Positions 43,950 to 56,219 of a DNA stretch of 64,000 nucleotides are shown piece after piece. The DNA comes from Eonycteris spelaea (lineage: Eukaryota; Chordata; Mammalia; Chiroptera; Pteropodidae): contig PUFA01000027.1 of NCBI GenBank assembly GCA_003508835.1, positions 1,798,001-1,862,000 on the forward strand. The letters are read 5' to 3'. Below the pieces are notes generated by a model. The model saw only the letters and a program-made list of their open reading frames with translations, was not told the origin of the DNA and searched no databases. How positions within the stretch are numbered: the first letter of the stretch is position 1; each line of letters starts with the position of its first letter. The translations under genes were made by a program, and so were the position numbers.

Positions 43950-45895
43950 TTCAAAGTTCAGGACTTAATTCTCAATTCAGTACAATCCCACCAAGGTGTA
44001 AACATCAAGTGTCACCCTACCGAAGAAAGAGGTGACCGCTTCTTCTAATTTTATTCCAATATAATTAAATAAATAGCAAGCCATAATTATTAATTATTTG
44101 TATCCAAGAGAGATCTAGCACCACAGAAAAAGAACTGGCTTTTTCAGCATTTCCTATCAACAGGTTTTCAGCTGTGTACTCACTTGCAAATGATTATATA
44201 TTTGCAAGAAAGAAATGTGTTTTGGTTGGAAAAAGTCCCAGCAGGCCCATTGGGTGGGCATTTGATTCCTTGATAAAAAGCCAAGTCCTGCTGTCTGGAA
44301 AGGAGGAAATTAAAAAAGGGGCAAAGGACTCTTTGCTTCAGGGCCTGAAATAACACCAATTTCAGCAAGAACTATGAGAGCAAGATAGTTGAATTAAACA
44401 GTGGAGAAAAATTGCTGTCTAAGACTTCTTTTGCCATAAAATAACTTAGAAAATAACTTCAAAATAATTTCCCAGCCTGCAACAATATTTTGACCAAGAA
44501 TATATTGAAAAGCAATTTAGCAAGATGTTTTAGAGGACTTTAATGCAGTAAAAAATATAATCATTTTAGGTACAGTAGAGGCAAATAAATATCAATCCAA
44601 CAACAAAAACCCTTAATGTACCTTTTAATCCTGAGATTATATTTGTGTGTATGTTATTCCTTTGTAGGTAACGTGTACGTGTCTCTTCCCACTCAACTCT
44701 CTCTCGCTCTCGCTCTCTTGTTCGCTCGCTCTCTTTTAATTATACTGTAAAAATCAAGCCAGCAGGAACTGCTTCTTAACATTTAATCATTATCCACCCT
44801 GGCTGTTGTAATTTTTTTCATCTCCTATTATGGAGAAAATTTTCTTTCTATTGCCTATATTTTCTCCGCACATTAATTATCTTTCCTGTGACGAGCCCCT
44901 AATCCATTTTTTTTTCCCTGTGAAATCAGTAGCACTTAATGAAGATTATTCTCACTTTATAAAGGCTTTAGAAGGGACTTTTCAGATCCTGTCTAAATGA
45001 GGGCCTCTTAAGTCACATGATGAGCTGAGATTGGAGCCCTGGTCTCTCAGATTTGATTAGCAGGTCCTGATGGCTTGCTACTACTAGCTCAGCTCTGTGA
45101 TTTTAGCAAGAAAAAAAGCGAAAAGAAAAACAAGAGTAGCTATCTGGATAATAGCAGGAACAAGTCAGAGAGAGGAACATTCATTCACCTGCCATATGCA
45201 CTATAACTGAATACAGTCATTAGCTACAGATGCCTGGTAATTTGAAATGGGGGCCTTTCTACCTCTTATCCTAGGTAGTCTCAGTGGAGACCAGTATGTA
45301 TAAATAAGAGCTTTCATCTTCCACTGGGACATAGAATTAGTGATTCTAGTATGTGGTTTTTCTCTTCCTGTATCTTTATTACCTTTCTGCTTTTTAAACA
45401 ATCAGTGCTTCGAAATTATGGTATGCTTAGATCTGCTTCCACTATTCCCTTTCAAGAAAAAATATATAATGTATTAAATCCCAATTTGGAGAAAGTAGGG
45501 GTCTAGGTCTAAAAAGCAGATGTTGTTATGACAGTCACGAAGGAGTTTTGATGACACGCTTCTCATCTTCTCTCACACTTGTGTGGAAAGCCATATCCCA
45601 GCCTTATGCTGTCAGAAACATATACACCTTACAAGATGCTAATTAGATTGGGAGTTCCCAAATATTCAAATATTCCCCAAATTAGTGACAGGCAGATACC
45701 CAGGGGTTTTAAATCAGAGTTATACATCTGGCAACTTATGGACCACCTGTGGCTGGGACAGTAAAATCAAAGTCTGGAAACAAGATAACATGATTCTGAA
45801 ATAAATCTAAAGAATAAATAATAAGCAGCTATGGCTTTTTTCAGTATCAATGATTAAATTCGCTTCTTCTACCTCTGCAAATCAGATGAGCTAGG
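43950..45895. other. Unannotated sequence
   Basis: Contains a (CTCG/CTCT) pyrimidine repeat at about 44695-44738 and a possible antisense MIR near 44945-45060 ('attattctcactttataaaggctttagaagggac...gatttgattag'). No gene. Confidence 0.4.
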
Positions 45896-45899
45896 AATA

Positions 45900-46150
45900 A
45901 TAAGAACAATAATAACAACTAACATTTGCTGAGTGTACAAAGGTGTTCCTTTCACTAATTCTTTAAATTATGATCATAACAAACATGTAAGGAAGATATT
46001 TTTTATGAGTTTCTATGCTAAACGTATATGAGAGATAAATTGTAAATTTGTGTTAACTTGTCCAAAGTCTAGGTTTTGGAAATTCAAAAATTGAGTTTCT
46101 AAGCTAGGATTTTGTTATGTCAAAGTTTGTACTGTGAATCACTACCTCTT
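45900..46150 (-). mobile_element. MIR SINE, antisense
   Basis: 'aataacaactaacatttgctgagtgtacaaaggtg', 'actaattctttaaattatgatcataacaaacatgtaaggaagatatt', 'cttgtccaaagtctaggttttgg' follow the reverse MIR from its tail to its core. Diverged. Confidence 0.65.
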
Positions 46151-46419
46151 CTCCCTCAGGGCCCTATCATGAGGGAGTCTTAAGCCTAATGAAGCCTCAG
46201 GTAGAGCTTTGCCCATGCCCTGTCTCCTAACTCATGTAGAAGCCCAGGCCCAGACTCTGGTTTCAGCCAACAAGCATGAAAAGGAACATAACTAGATCAC
46301 AAAATTTTTGTGATGCTGATAAAGCATGACCCAGAAAAAAACAAATGTAGGAATACTACCACTCATAAAAAGTCTGTCCTTAATCTGATGCCCAAGACAA
46401 TCAAGATCCTGGAACGTAG

Positions 46420-46795
46420 CCTGAAACATTTGACCTTCTAGCCTGCACATATACTGTTCTTCTGCCTAAAAATGCCCTTTTCTCTCTGATTTACCTGCCC
46501 CACCCCAACACTGATGCACTTGGAAACTCTTGTTTTGGCTTTAGACTCAGCTTAAAATTTACTTCCTCAAATGAGCCTTCCCTAATCCCCTAGTCTAGGT
46601 GAGAAAACCCCATAACAATCTTCAACAATTGCCCTATACTTTGCTTGTTATAATATTTATAATTATTCATCATATTTTATTTTATTGCTCTTTTCTTCAC
46701 TAGATTAGAAATTCCCTAGAAGGTTAAGAATCATTTTTGCTTATTTCTTAATACATACTTGCTACTTGTTGAATTAGCAGTGAATGAATGAAGAA
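46420..46795 (+). mobile_element. LINE2 3' end
   Basis: 'cagcttaaaatttacttcctcaaatgagccttccctaatcccc', 'ttgccctatactttgcttg', 'actagattagaaattccctagaaggttaagaatcatttttgc', 'tgctacttgttgaattagcagtgaatgaatgaag'. Typical L2 order ending in TGAATGAATGA. Confidence 0.88.
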
Positions 46796-46799
46796 GCAA

Positions 46800-47590
46800 C
46801 ACATACCTTGACAGTACAGAGTATTAAATTCTGAAACAGCTTTTATAGAATACCCTAAAAGTCAGGATTAACGGTTATCTAAGAGGAGCTAACTGCCCTT
46901 TCTAGGTCCCTCCTAGCCCTATAATTTCTTTTATTATTTTTTTAAACAAAATTACCAACACAACCTTTAGATTAATAATAGCGTTGTTGCCATTATTTCA
47001 CCACTCTCGTAGATGAGTGCCTGAGATGGAGGTGAATAGCAGGACGGTCTCCATCTAATCACGCATTGAACAGCAATTGTCTCGAGGTATGATGGCAACC
47101 ATTCCACTTTTCAGAAATATTGCCATTAGACGAAAGAGGCAATAGAGAGACTTTTCTTATGTAGAAGTCTTTATGTAATTTTACCCTCATCACTGATGAT
47201 GAATTTACCAACCTCACCTCCTTTGCTCCAGTCTTTTACTATGTTCATTTGACAAAGACAACTAATTCATGACACGTTATTTTTAATAATGACTTCTACC
47301 AATGCTGCTGATTAATCTGCAATTTCTTTCAGAAACTGGATTGACCAATTGATGGATATTTTAACATAAAATTGATAGACCTTTCTGGCTGATTAGGGGC
47401 CATTACATATGAAAATTTATGTTATTATCTTTCTGCATGACCCAAATATAGAACTTGACAGCTTACTGTTGACCTTGTAACTTAAAGTATTGAATGAAAT
47501 CTAAAAATGAGGAAATAAAAAGTATTTGTCATTAACATAAAATGTTTCTTCTAAATTCCCATATTCCCTGAAGGAGCCACCTGAACCCAT
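46800..47590. promoter_or_regulatory. Unannotated; possible conserved element 47000-47420
   Basis: Repeat-free with CATCTAATCACGC, CAGCAATTGTC, TTCATTTGACAAAG, CTGATTAATCTG, TTGACCAATTGATGG and CTGATTAGGGGCCATTA motifs (homeodomain, CAAT-type and TCF-type). The sequence does not show the decay pattern of nearby repeats. Motifs alone are weak evidence. Confidence 0.25.
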
Positions 47591-47690
47591 TTAATCTGCT
47601 AGATGAGAAAACTTAGGCACCGAGAAGTCAAAGTCATAGTATATTTTAGTAATCTGACAATAATTTTAATTTCTGCTTTTGACTACCTTT
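47590..47690 (-). mobile_element. MIR SINE fragment, antisense
   Basis: 'tttaatctgctagatgagaaaacttaggcaccgagaagtcaaagtcatag' equals the reverse MIR core ('acagatgaggaaactgaggcacagagaggttaag'). Confidence 0.65.
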
Positions 47691-47924
47691 ATGAAGTAAT
47701 ACTCATTTGAAACCTTAAAGGACCCAGATAATAAACTGAATTATGAAGTTTTTTGGATACACAAATCTAAGGAAAGGCAGCAGACTACGAGGTCTTGAAG
47801 ACGAGCTATCGTCTTCTATCTTGAACTTCCAGCTTAAGGTCTGAGGTATAGATAGTTCTTTATGCAAGTCAAATGAATAAATGAATGAATAGTGGTGATA
47901 TGCCTATTTCCTTGGGACTGATGT

Positions 47925-48150
47925 TAAAATTCCTCAACAGGGTTTATGAGGTCCCTTTAGATCCGTTCTTCCTTTACCTCCACAGAGTCCTCTCTCAACA
48001 CCTCTCCTTTGCTGACTATCCTCCAGACAGAATTTCTTATATTACTTCAGGTATGTTTTGCATTCTTTTGCCTTGGAAACGTCAAACATGATCCTTCTGC
48101 CCACCGCAGTCTCCTCACCCATCACCCATCTGCAGATAACTTTCTCCATG
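47925..48150 (+). mobile_element. LINE2 fragment
   Basis: 'gtttatgaggtccctttagatccgttcttcctttacctccacagagtcctctctcaacacctctcctttgctgactatcctccagac' and 'catgatccttctgcccacc' fit the sense L2 ORF2/3' region. The matching tail may be the piece at 48525. Confidence 0.6.
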
Positions 48151-48524
48151 TGTCTGGAGAAAAGAGTGGGGAGGGAGCATGGTTTGGCTATAAAAACTTC
48201 AGATTACATCATCCCAATTTAATGGTCACAAAGGCAAAAGGGCTTTTCTCTCCTGGCATTTAGGTTTAAAATCCAAGGACGAAGCACAGGGTTTGGACCA
48301 TGCTCTGGGTTGGACTGATGCTTGGACCACTGTAGCCAAGGGAAAGAGTAACTATCATCTGAGTGCTGGGGCATAGTCTCAGCCTTATGTCCTGGGAGTG
48401 GGTAGCCTTACATGAATAGGAATTGTGGAGGACAGTTCCTCAAATGAAAAGGAGTGTTCTTCCTAGAAAAGGCGAAAGTGATGCTGTGTGAACAAAACAA
48501 TACAATTTCACCTACACTAGGTTA

Positions 48525-48605
48525 ATATCGTTCCCAGACCCTACCATTAAATCTGGCATATGGTTGTCGATTAATAATTATTTGGTGAATGAATGAATAA
48601 ATTAA
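48525..48605 (+). mobile_element. LINE2 tail
   Basis: 'ccctaccattaaatctggcatatggttgtcgattaataattatttggtgaatgaatgaataaa' is a diverged L2 3' terminus. Confidence 0.75.
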
Positions 48606-48609
48606 CTTA

Positions 48610-51230
48610 GGAAATAAATTTGAAGGACATTAAATTTGATGTATCAATATCTAGAGTAGTGAGAGTCTTAAGTGGGGATGAAAAAACACGATATTTCTTA
48701 CCACACCAAGAAAATGAGAGCAACATGTTGTGATGGCTAAAAAGCTAATATTACACTTGATAAAAGATTTGCAAAAGCAGTATACTTAAAGTCACATAAT
48801 GGGAATGTCTGGGTGGCACATTTTAGTGATCATGTAGTGTCCAGCATGGCACCCTATTTCTAGAGCCAGGTAAGTCTGACTAGTAGATGTGCCTACAAAA
48901 ACTCTTCTTTTTAAACACAGGTCTACCTTTAACCAGGACAACTATATATTTTAAGCAGGGGATTATATATAATCCTCTATTTGTATGGTTCTTTGTCTCA
49001 GAATTGAGATTATTTTGTGACTTCCAGCCTAAGGGCTGGATCTGGATACCTGCCTTTTATCTCATCTGAAATACTCTATATCCTAACACCAATCATCCTA
49101 GCCCTGCTAGGTTTTTCTTCAGATTTAGATCTAAGTGGTAGCATCCTCTTTGGTTTCCTACAAATTCTTTTGATCATTGGACTTTGGATAAGTTCATGTT
49201 TACTGGACTTCCTTTCACTGTCTGTTCCATTCCTTTCTGGATCAAAACGGTAGATGTGGTATCTGGATTGACTCACCTCACTATACTCAATTCAGTTGGG
49301 TCCTTTTGCCTGAATGGATTTTCTTATCCTGGATCCTCTTTACATACTCACTGCTCACAGAGAAGTAGCTCCTGGACACAAACCTTGTTTTGATCCATGA
49401 GTCTACCTGTCCCTTTCTATTATGATCTATTTCTGGCTACTCTAATTGAGATAAATAATAATTTTCCAGAAAACTCTGTTTCATTTTGAGCTTCTAGAAT
49501 TAGTAAATGGAGATACATTAAATAATGACTTTCATTATATACTCTAGCACTAGAAATTTACCACATAAAAAGGGTAGGATATTTAGCATCATTTAACACA
49601 CCTATTAGGATGGTACATCATACTCTTTGACTCTGAAATGCCTTCATAAAAATTGTAGTTGGGTGAAATACTTCCTTGCCCTTGCAAAGATCAGCTTAAA
49701 TGATTTACTATATGATATTTTATCAAACATGAATTTCTCTAGTCTCATGAAGGTATACTAGCTTTCAATTATATCTTTAATATAATTCTCAGAATATGTT
49801 CATTTAGATATATATTTAAATGTCTGTCTGGCTTTAATGTTCATACCATCCGTAGGTATATCTTCTAAAATCACAAATGAATGTTGATTGAGTTCTCTGG
49901 TCTACACATGTGACAGAAACATTTTTAAAGGTGGCCACTAACCTAATCACCTGGAGTGAAGGACTGCCTCTTTCTTTGGTGTCAAAATAATGATAATTTA
50001 GTCAAATGTCAATTTGAATTACCCAGAGTAAAAATAAGCCTCCTCATTTTTTTTATTTCTCATTTTCTTCATTAGCATCTGAGACTAAGGGCAAACTGTG
50101 GCTTGAACATTAAATTTATTTTATATTCCATTCCAAGCCAATTGGCATTTATCCATTAAAAAACACCAGATGCTAATATATTTCAGGGCAATGCTAAACA
50201 CTGCTTATTATATTTAAATAGTAGATCTTGAACCCCAAAATTCAATACACTACCTCACCACTAAAAAGAAATGCCAAAAGAAATTTTTTTCCCTCATAAT
50301 TTGGTGACAGAGCTGCAATTCCTTACCTTTGGTTTTAAGGAAAAAAATTATTCTAAGGAACTCAGTACATGTTATGGTTGTCGTGACTCAGACTCACACC
50401 ATAAGTTCCACACATGAAAAATCTGAGACATACAGATTTTTAAAATTAATCAATTAAAAAATTAGGCATGAGAGAACCCAAGTGAAATTTCAAAACACTT
50501 GTTAGAACAACATTTTTACTGTTCCTAACTCCTCACTTAGGCATTTTTGTTTGACTGAAGAAATTTAAATTTTATGTAAAGTGCTCATGGATGACTGAGG
50601 AGCAAAACTTTATCTGATTGAGGAATAAACTTTATTTTGTCTCCTTGGAACTATTGGAATGAAATGTAATCATTTGGGACATTATCCTCTTCTGACATGG
50701 CCAGTGAGAGGTGGCCGAGATATAGTTGGAGGGCACTCGTAGGGCTTTCTCTTTGGATTCATCAGAGATGGGCATCACACAGGGCCTGAATTCTTTTACT
50801 TTCTCTCCCTTTGGTCCAACTGCTGCACATCTGTTAATTTGGGGTTTGGTTCAGGTGAAAAGTTTAGTAGGGAGATGCTAAAAGTAGGGACTAAAAGAAC
50901 AAGATTATCTATGAATATAAGTTTTGCTTTTGGCATGACCACAATAATAAAGAGGATATTTTGAAGGTTAATAATTAAAGACAACTCCACCCCTTTCCCT
51001 TTGATAACCAAGGAAAAAGGCAGTGAGATGGTACAGTCTGCAATACTGTGGTTCTGAAGGAATGGGTGCTAAAGTGGTCTCCTCCCTCTTGGAACTAAAC
51101 CTATATCATTTGGAAAACCTTCATTCATCATGCAGAAGCTGAGAGACACACACTATTCTAGCCAGTTTCAGAGACTAATGTTACCAACAGGCACGTCACC
51201 TTCTCTTCCTTTGCTCTTCCATTTTTATTC
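48610..51230. other. Unannotated AT-rich sequence
   Basis: No gene or transposon identified. A 78-codon frame at 49017-49253 is hydrophobic (LTPIILALLGFS...) but has no recognisable family. The AT-rich segment 50040-50220 looks undecayed. Confidence 0.4.
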
Positions 51231-51232
51231 TT

Positions 51233-51306
51233 CCTCTCCTTGCTTATTTCCTTCCTTTCTCCTTCCTCCTTCCTTTCTTCCTTCCCTCCTTTCTTCCTTT
51301 TCTTTC
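51233..51306 (+). repeat. Imperfect (TTCC)n / pyrimidine tract
   Basis: TTCC, CTCC and CTTT units; T-rich runs follow at 51367-51390. The overlapping 105-codon frame (51130-51447) is Ser/Phe/Pro/Leu low complexity from this tract. Confidence 0.9.
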
Positions 51307-51394
51307 CAAATTTGTGAGTTTTCAGTTTTCCTTGTTATTTTTCATTTCCACAACTTAAGCTTAGAAATTTTTTTTTTATTTTTTTTTTTTCAGT

Positions 51395-52140
51395 GCTGGT
51401 TAACAAACCTTATTGGGGACTGGACTATTATTTTCCTCCCCTATTGATTTGGCTTGGCTTGGTGTACTTACCATGGAGGTTCTAAATCCTTTTAGAAGGG
51501 CTGCTGCCACTGCTCTAAAAAGTTTGCCCTTTGCAACAAAAATCTGGAGGCATGAGGCAGAGAGGCAGCATGTAACCCCTGGGAAAAGGGGACTACCTTT
51601 CTTGACTGGAGAATGGGGTGAGAATATAACATAAAATAATAGATCAGAAATGAGAAAAAAACTCCATAATTTCAAGATTATATGTTTGTGTGTATTGAAA
51701 GGAAATGACTTTTATAAGAGGGAAGAAATTGTAAAAGAAATAAAATTAAATTCTGGCTACGAGGGAAAAATCTCAGGAATTTATAACTGAAAATGCTCCT
51801 CAGGCTCTACAATTACTCAAGAGTTTTCCATCTTCTTAAAAATCTCCCTCGTAATAAAGGGGGAAAAACATTATGAGTGTTGAGTTTCTATAGTGCAGCT
51901 GATGCTATTCTGCCTGCCTGGAAACACCAAGAGTAGTGACATATGATTTCAATTATGTTCACGGTTCCACAAAATATCCTCTCTACAAAATGGAAAAAGA
52001 GCTAGAATAAGTACCAATGTTACTAAAGACCCCTTCATTTGTCCTTAGGGATTTTAGTGCATTGTTCCTGGTAGATTTCCAGTGACAAGACAATCACAGT
52101 CCCAAAGCCTCAGCAGGCCTAACTTGAAACAATGTATAAC
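51395..52140. other. Unannotated sequence
   Basis: No recognisable repeat or gene. Overlapping frames on both strands around 51400-51675 have no domain features. Confidence 0.4.
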
Positions 52141-52146
52141 TCATAA

Positions 52147-52243
52147 AGGAGGAAGGAAGAAAGAAGGAAGGAAGGAAGGAAGGAAGGAAGGAAGGAAGGA
52201 GGAAGGAAGGAAGGAAGGAAGGAAGGAAGGAAAGAAGGAAAAA
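52147..52243 (+). repeat. (GGAA)n microsatellite, interrupted
   Basis: Two blocks of about ten and eight GGAA units separated by GGAGGAAG, bounded by GGAAGAAAGAAGG and AAAGAAGG. Confidence 0.97.
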
Positions 52244-52249
52244 TTAGTC

Positions 52250-53280
52250 ACATGACTTAATAAGAAATAAGATGTTGAATGGTTGAGTTCTGGAGAATCT
52301 TTGCTTCTATTTTCTAGGTTCTGTTCTGTGGAGAATAGTCATCTGTATTTGATTTATTTTTTGCTCTAGAAGGAACTTTATGAGAATTTGTTGGTAACAC
52401 CTCAAAAACATTTTGAAAACCATACAAATGTAAATTTCAAAACGTTCTGCCTTCAAATGCCAAAATTACATCTGCTTTTGCTTTTTTACTCTCAGCTATC
52501 ATTCTTCCCTTCTTCGTTCCATGAGGAAAAAATAAAACAGAAAATGTCCTTTTTGTACAATCTTTCTGGTTAGTCGTATAATCACACCAAAAAGCTATAA
52601 GGAGTCATATACCTAGAAGTTACTGCTGACAAAAATCACTTGCTTCAATTCCGTATAGAAATAGTCTTTTTTGATTAAGGTTATGGTTTAATAATTATAT
52701 TTTAATGGAGTTTACAAAGAAAAAAATGACTCAACTGGATAAGTTAAGTTGGTTATTATTCACAGGTATCATTTTTTGAAGGAAAATATAAAACTGATCT
52801 TTCTCAGAGTTGAAAGTATTGAGCACATTAGACCAGAAAAGAAGCTTTCCTCCAAAAACTTTTCGAGTATTTACATTAAAATATTCTGATATCTATGATT
52901 TTTTGACCGTTATAATAGGGTGTAACAAAACTCTCAATTATAACAAAAAGTTTGCATACATTGGGGACAAAAAAGATGTTGTGTTTACGTGTTTTACTTT
53001 GTCTTCTTGCAAACTATCTAACACTGAAAATAAATATATAACCATATGTGTCCTAGAGTCACACTCACTTTCATCTCAACTCGGATGACTCTGTAGGATG
53101 GCCAGACAGGTGAAGAGAACTACAGGAAGAAATATCCACAATTATACTCAATGGAAATGGTACCACACTACACAAAGCCAAAGGAGTTTACATCTCTAGT
53201 CACTTACTTGTACGTGAATACTTTATACAAATAGATGAAGGGTCTTGACTATGAGGAATAGTGTGCAATTTCCTCCTGTA
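52250..53280. other. Unannotated AT-rich sequence
   Basis: Nothing recognised. A 92-codon frame at 52810-53088 has no domain-like features. Confidence 0.4.
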
Positions 53281-53284
53281 AGGG

Positions 53285-53420
53285 AGAATTCTAAATGTGG
53301 AAAATAACTTGGAGATCATCTAGCACAATATCCTCATTTTACTGATGAGGAAACCAAGACCGGAGTATTCAATTTCCTCTTCCAAGGACTCCCAGCTCTT
53401 TAGGAGGTCAAAGTGAACTG
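53285..53420 (-). mobile_element. MIR SINE, antisense
   Basis: 'gagatcatctagcacaatatcctcattttactgatgaggaaaccaagaccggagtattcaatttcctcttccaaggactcccagctc' matches the reverse MIR core, the clearest antisense copy here. Confidence 0.8.
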
Positions 53421-53614
53421 GGACCAGCAAAAACAAACAGGCTTTTAAATAAGCCTAATTTCAGAAGTGTAACAGTTTCCTTGGCAAGCATCCCATGTTG
53501 TGTTTTAATGTTTCCTACAGGAGCTGAGCTTATAGGAAAATGGGGTCTGTTCTCTTCACTGAGAGTAGACTTTCAAGCCCAAGTTTAACTGCTTTATCAG
53601 GGTCAAGTTGGTCT

Positions 53615-53760
53615 CATAGCACTTTTAAAATTTTAGAGCTCAAAGGCCTTTATGGGCTATTTTGCTTAAACCTCTAAATATATACTGAGAAAGCTGAGAC
53701 CTAGAGGCAATATGCACATTGTCCAGAACATGAATAGAACCTGTGGATGCAGGTGCGAGA
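53615..53760 (-). mobile_element. MIR SINE fragment, antisense
   Basis: 'ttttagagctcaaaggcctttatgggctattttgcttaaacctctaaatatatactgagaaagctgagacctagaggcaatatgcacattgtccagaac' follows the reverse MIR core with considerable decay. Confidence 0.65.
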
Positions 53761-53799
53761 TAAGCTCTTTGTATTCTAGAGGTACAGATGGTAATTCTC

Positions 53800-54600
53800 A
53801 AAGGGCATCAGGGGCCTTCTTTTAAGTTGTCATTTGAGGAAAGACTTGAAGGAGAAGAGGAAGGGAGCCATGTAGGCATGGAGATAGAATTTTTCAGGCA
53901 TAGGCATTTTCCAATAACAGCATGACTGGAAGCCGGTGTGACTGGAGCTGTGTGAACCACATAAGAGTGCTCGGAGATAAGTTCAGGGAGGCAATAAGAA
54001 GCCGGATCACATAGTGCTTTGGCAACCATTTTAAGGACCTTTGTATTTACTCTGATGGCAATGGAGAGCTCCTTGAGGTTTTTGAGTGGAGGATTGGTGT
54101 GATATATCTTTATTTTTAAAGGATCAATCTGGATGCTATGTTCAGAATAGACTGCAGGGGAAAGATTGAAGCAGAGAGATCACTCAGAGACTCTTCCAAT
54201 AAATCCAGACAAGAAATGTGGGAGCCTCAGAAGTGAGTGGTAGAACAAGGTGGGAAGAAATGGTCAGATTCTGTGCGCATTCCAAAACCTGACAGAGTAA
54301 GTGTAAAAGAAAAGGGAAAGTTAAGGATAACTCCCAAGCTTCTGACCTGAGCAACTGGGATGAAGTTGTCACTGCCTGAGGTGAGGAAGGCTGTGAGAGG
54401 AATAGTGGTAGCAGTGAGAAAGATGAGGAGTTCCTGTTGGAACGTGTGAAGTCAAAGTATATATAAAGTAGATATAATAGATATGTCAAGTGTGCAGGTG
54501 GACATACAAGGCTGGAGCACCAGAGAAAGTTCAGACCAGATAGCAAAATTTCGAAGTCGTCAGTATATATTTGGCACAGGTAGTATTTAAAACCCTTCCT
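53800..54600 (-). mobile_element. LINE2, antisense, about 800 bp
   Basis: Reverse L2 from the 3' region well into ORF2: 'tcatttgaggaaagacttgaaggagaagagg', 'ctggaagccggtgtgactggagctgtgtg', 'cttgaggtttttgagtggaggattggtgtgat', 'aaaggatcaatctggatgctatgttcagaatagac', 'aaggataactcccaagcttctgacctgagcaactgggatg', 'gtgcaggtggacatacaaggctggagcaccagagaaag', 'gaagtcgtcagtatatatttggcacaggtagtatttaaaacc'. The 120-codon minus frame at 54184-54546 overlaps it and is a remnant. Confidence 0.92.
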
Positions 54601-54604
54601 TAAC

Positions 54605-55915
54605 CTAAAAAAGACAAAAATATATAATACCTGAATTGCAGTTAACTGTACTTCAATCCATTTAAGAAAAAACTAACAAAAATGTGATGAAAGAATAAAT
54701 CAAATCTCATTAAATTTTAGGCACACTTTTTGACTGTGTTTCTTTGTGATTCTAAATACTAGAAAACATTGATTTTTTGCATGAAAATATAATCAGTCAA
54801 CAAGATACCATAAGATTGCCTTCTTATGGTTTCACTAATTTTCTTGCACATATACATTAGATTGGTTTCTATTTTTACAGTTATAGTATCAAGGATGACC
54901 TCATCCTGAGTTTCTACATAAAATGATGTTTTAGTTTGACATCTAATTATGATTTTCTTTACTTCTCATGATCTGAGAAAATCAAGACATCTAGTCTGGA
55001 ATATTCAGAGCTGAGATTTCGGTTATCTAATCAACAGCTGACAAGGTTTGATTTACTTTAAGTAAATTTTCCTTTTCCTAAGAGAGCAATTCAGAAATAC
55101 ACAAAAGATGAATGTGTAATACCCATTAGCAAACAATTTAAGGACCAATTAATTAATCATTAAATTTTTTCTTTAAGTATTTTGGCTTACATCTCTAGGT
55201 AAATTCAGTAATGAAAATCACACATGCTGAAGTTTCATTTTCCTTGAGAGAATACATATTAAATTGTTTAAATTAGCTCTCTTTAAATATATTTCAATCT
55301 CTCACATCTAGAATATTTTAAATAAAACTTCCCACCTAGATTTAGGGATCTCCTCTTTTTAAAAATGAGATAAGTATAATTAATATCTATTCCTGGAAAG
55401 AACATTTCCCTACTGATTTTATTTTAAACTGAGAAAATAATGAATAAATAGAATGGTGTTGAAGAAGATACTTAACACGCATAGAATCTTTGGGGAAAAT
55501 ATGGAGGTATGGCTGTTCCACAGCTAGACTTGTAAGAGTACATTTTTGTGCTAAGACAAGATTGACTGACTTGTTTGCTTTCTCTGCAGATTGTCTCCCC
55601 TCCCCCCACACACACAAAAAAAGTGTTTAGATATATTTAAAGGAGATGAGAGATTGTAAAACAATACTGAAGGAAATTCAAGTGGAGACAGCTTTAAATT
55701 TATTTTGTTTTGGCAGTGTAGACAGGAACTAAAACCAGAAAGGCATATGGAAGGAAAAAGATTTACAAAAGGCATAAATCATCCCAATATCCAAAATTCA
55801 CATTAAAAAATCAAAACACTTTATGCACAGATCATCATCAGTGAATAAACAATCTATATATGACATGTGTTCCCCTTTCCTACTCTTATTGTGAGAGTCT
55901 CAACAGTCATCATTA
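54605..55915. other. Unannotated AT-rich sequence, possible conserved element 54890-55080
   Basis: 54890-55080 contains CATCTAATTATG, TTCGGTTATCTAATCAACAGCTGACAAGG (homeodomain, E-box CAGCTG, MEIS-type) and similar sites without repeat identity. The rest is unrecognised. Confidence 0.3.
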
Positions 55916-55917
55916 GC

Positions 55918-56057
55918 CATTCCATCAACAAACACTTCTGAGCACCTACTCCCTCCTGCACTGTGCTAGGCACTGAGGATACAGCGGAAACGATATGGAG
56001 TCTTCATTCTAGCAAGAAAGACACATATTCAAGCAGGCAATTGAAATAGGATGATTG
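55918..56057 (-). mobile_element. LINE2 tail, antisense
   Basis: 'catcaacaaacacttctgagcacctactccctcctgcactgtgctaggcactgaggatacagcggaaacgatatggagtcttcattctagcaagaaag' is a well-preserved reverse L2 tail. It is cut at 56058 by a Tigger-like element and no continuation is recognised beyond 57547. Confidence 0.9.
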
Positions 56058-56219
56058 CAGTAAGTCCTCACTTAATGTCCTCAAGAAGTTCGACTTTACG
56101 CAAAATGAATTTTGGTGTAAGAAAACCAATTTTACCACAGGCTAATTGACATAAGTAAGAATTAATTCCAATGGCATATTGCTGGTCACAAAAACATCAC
56201 CAAACTTCCAAACAAAGAT

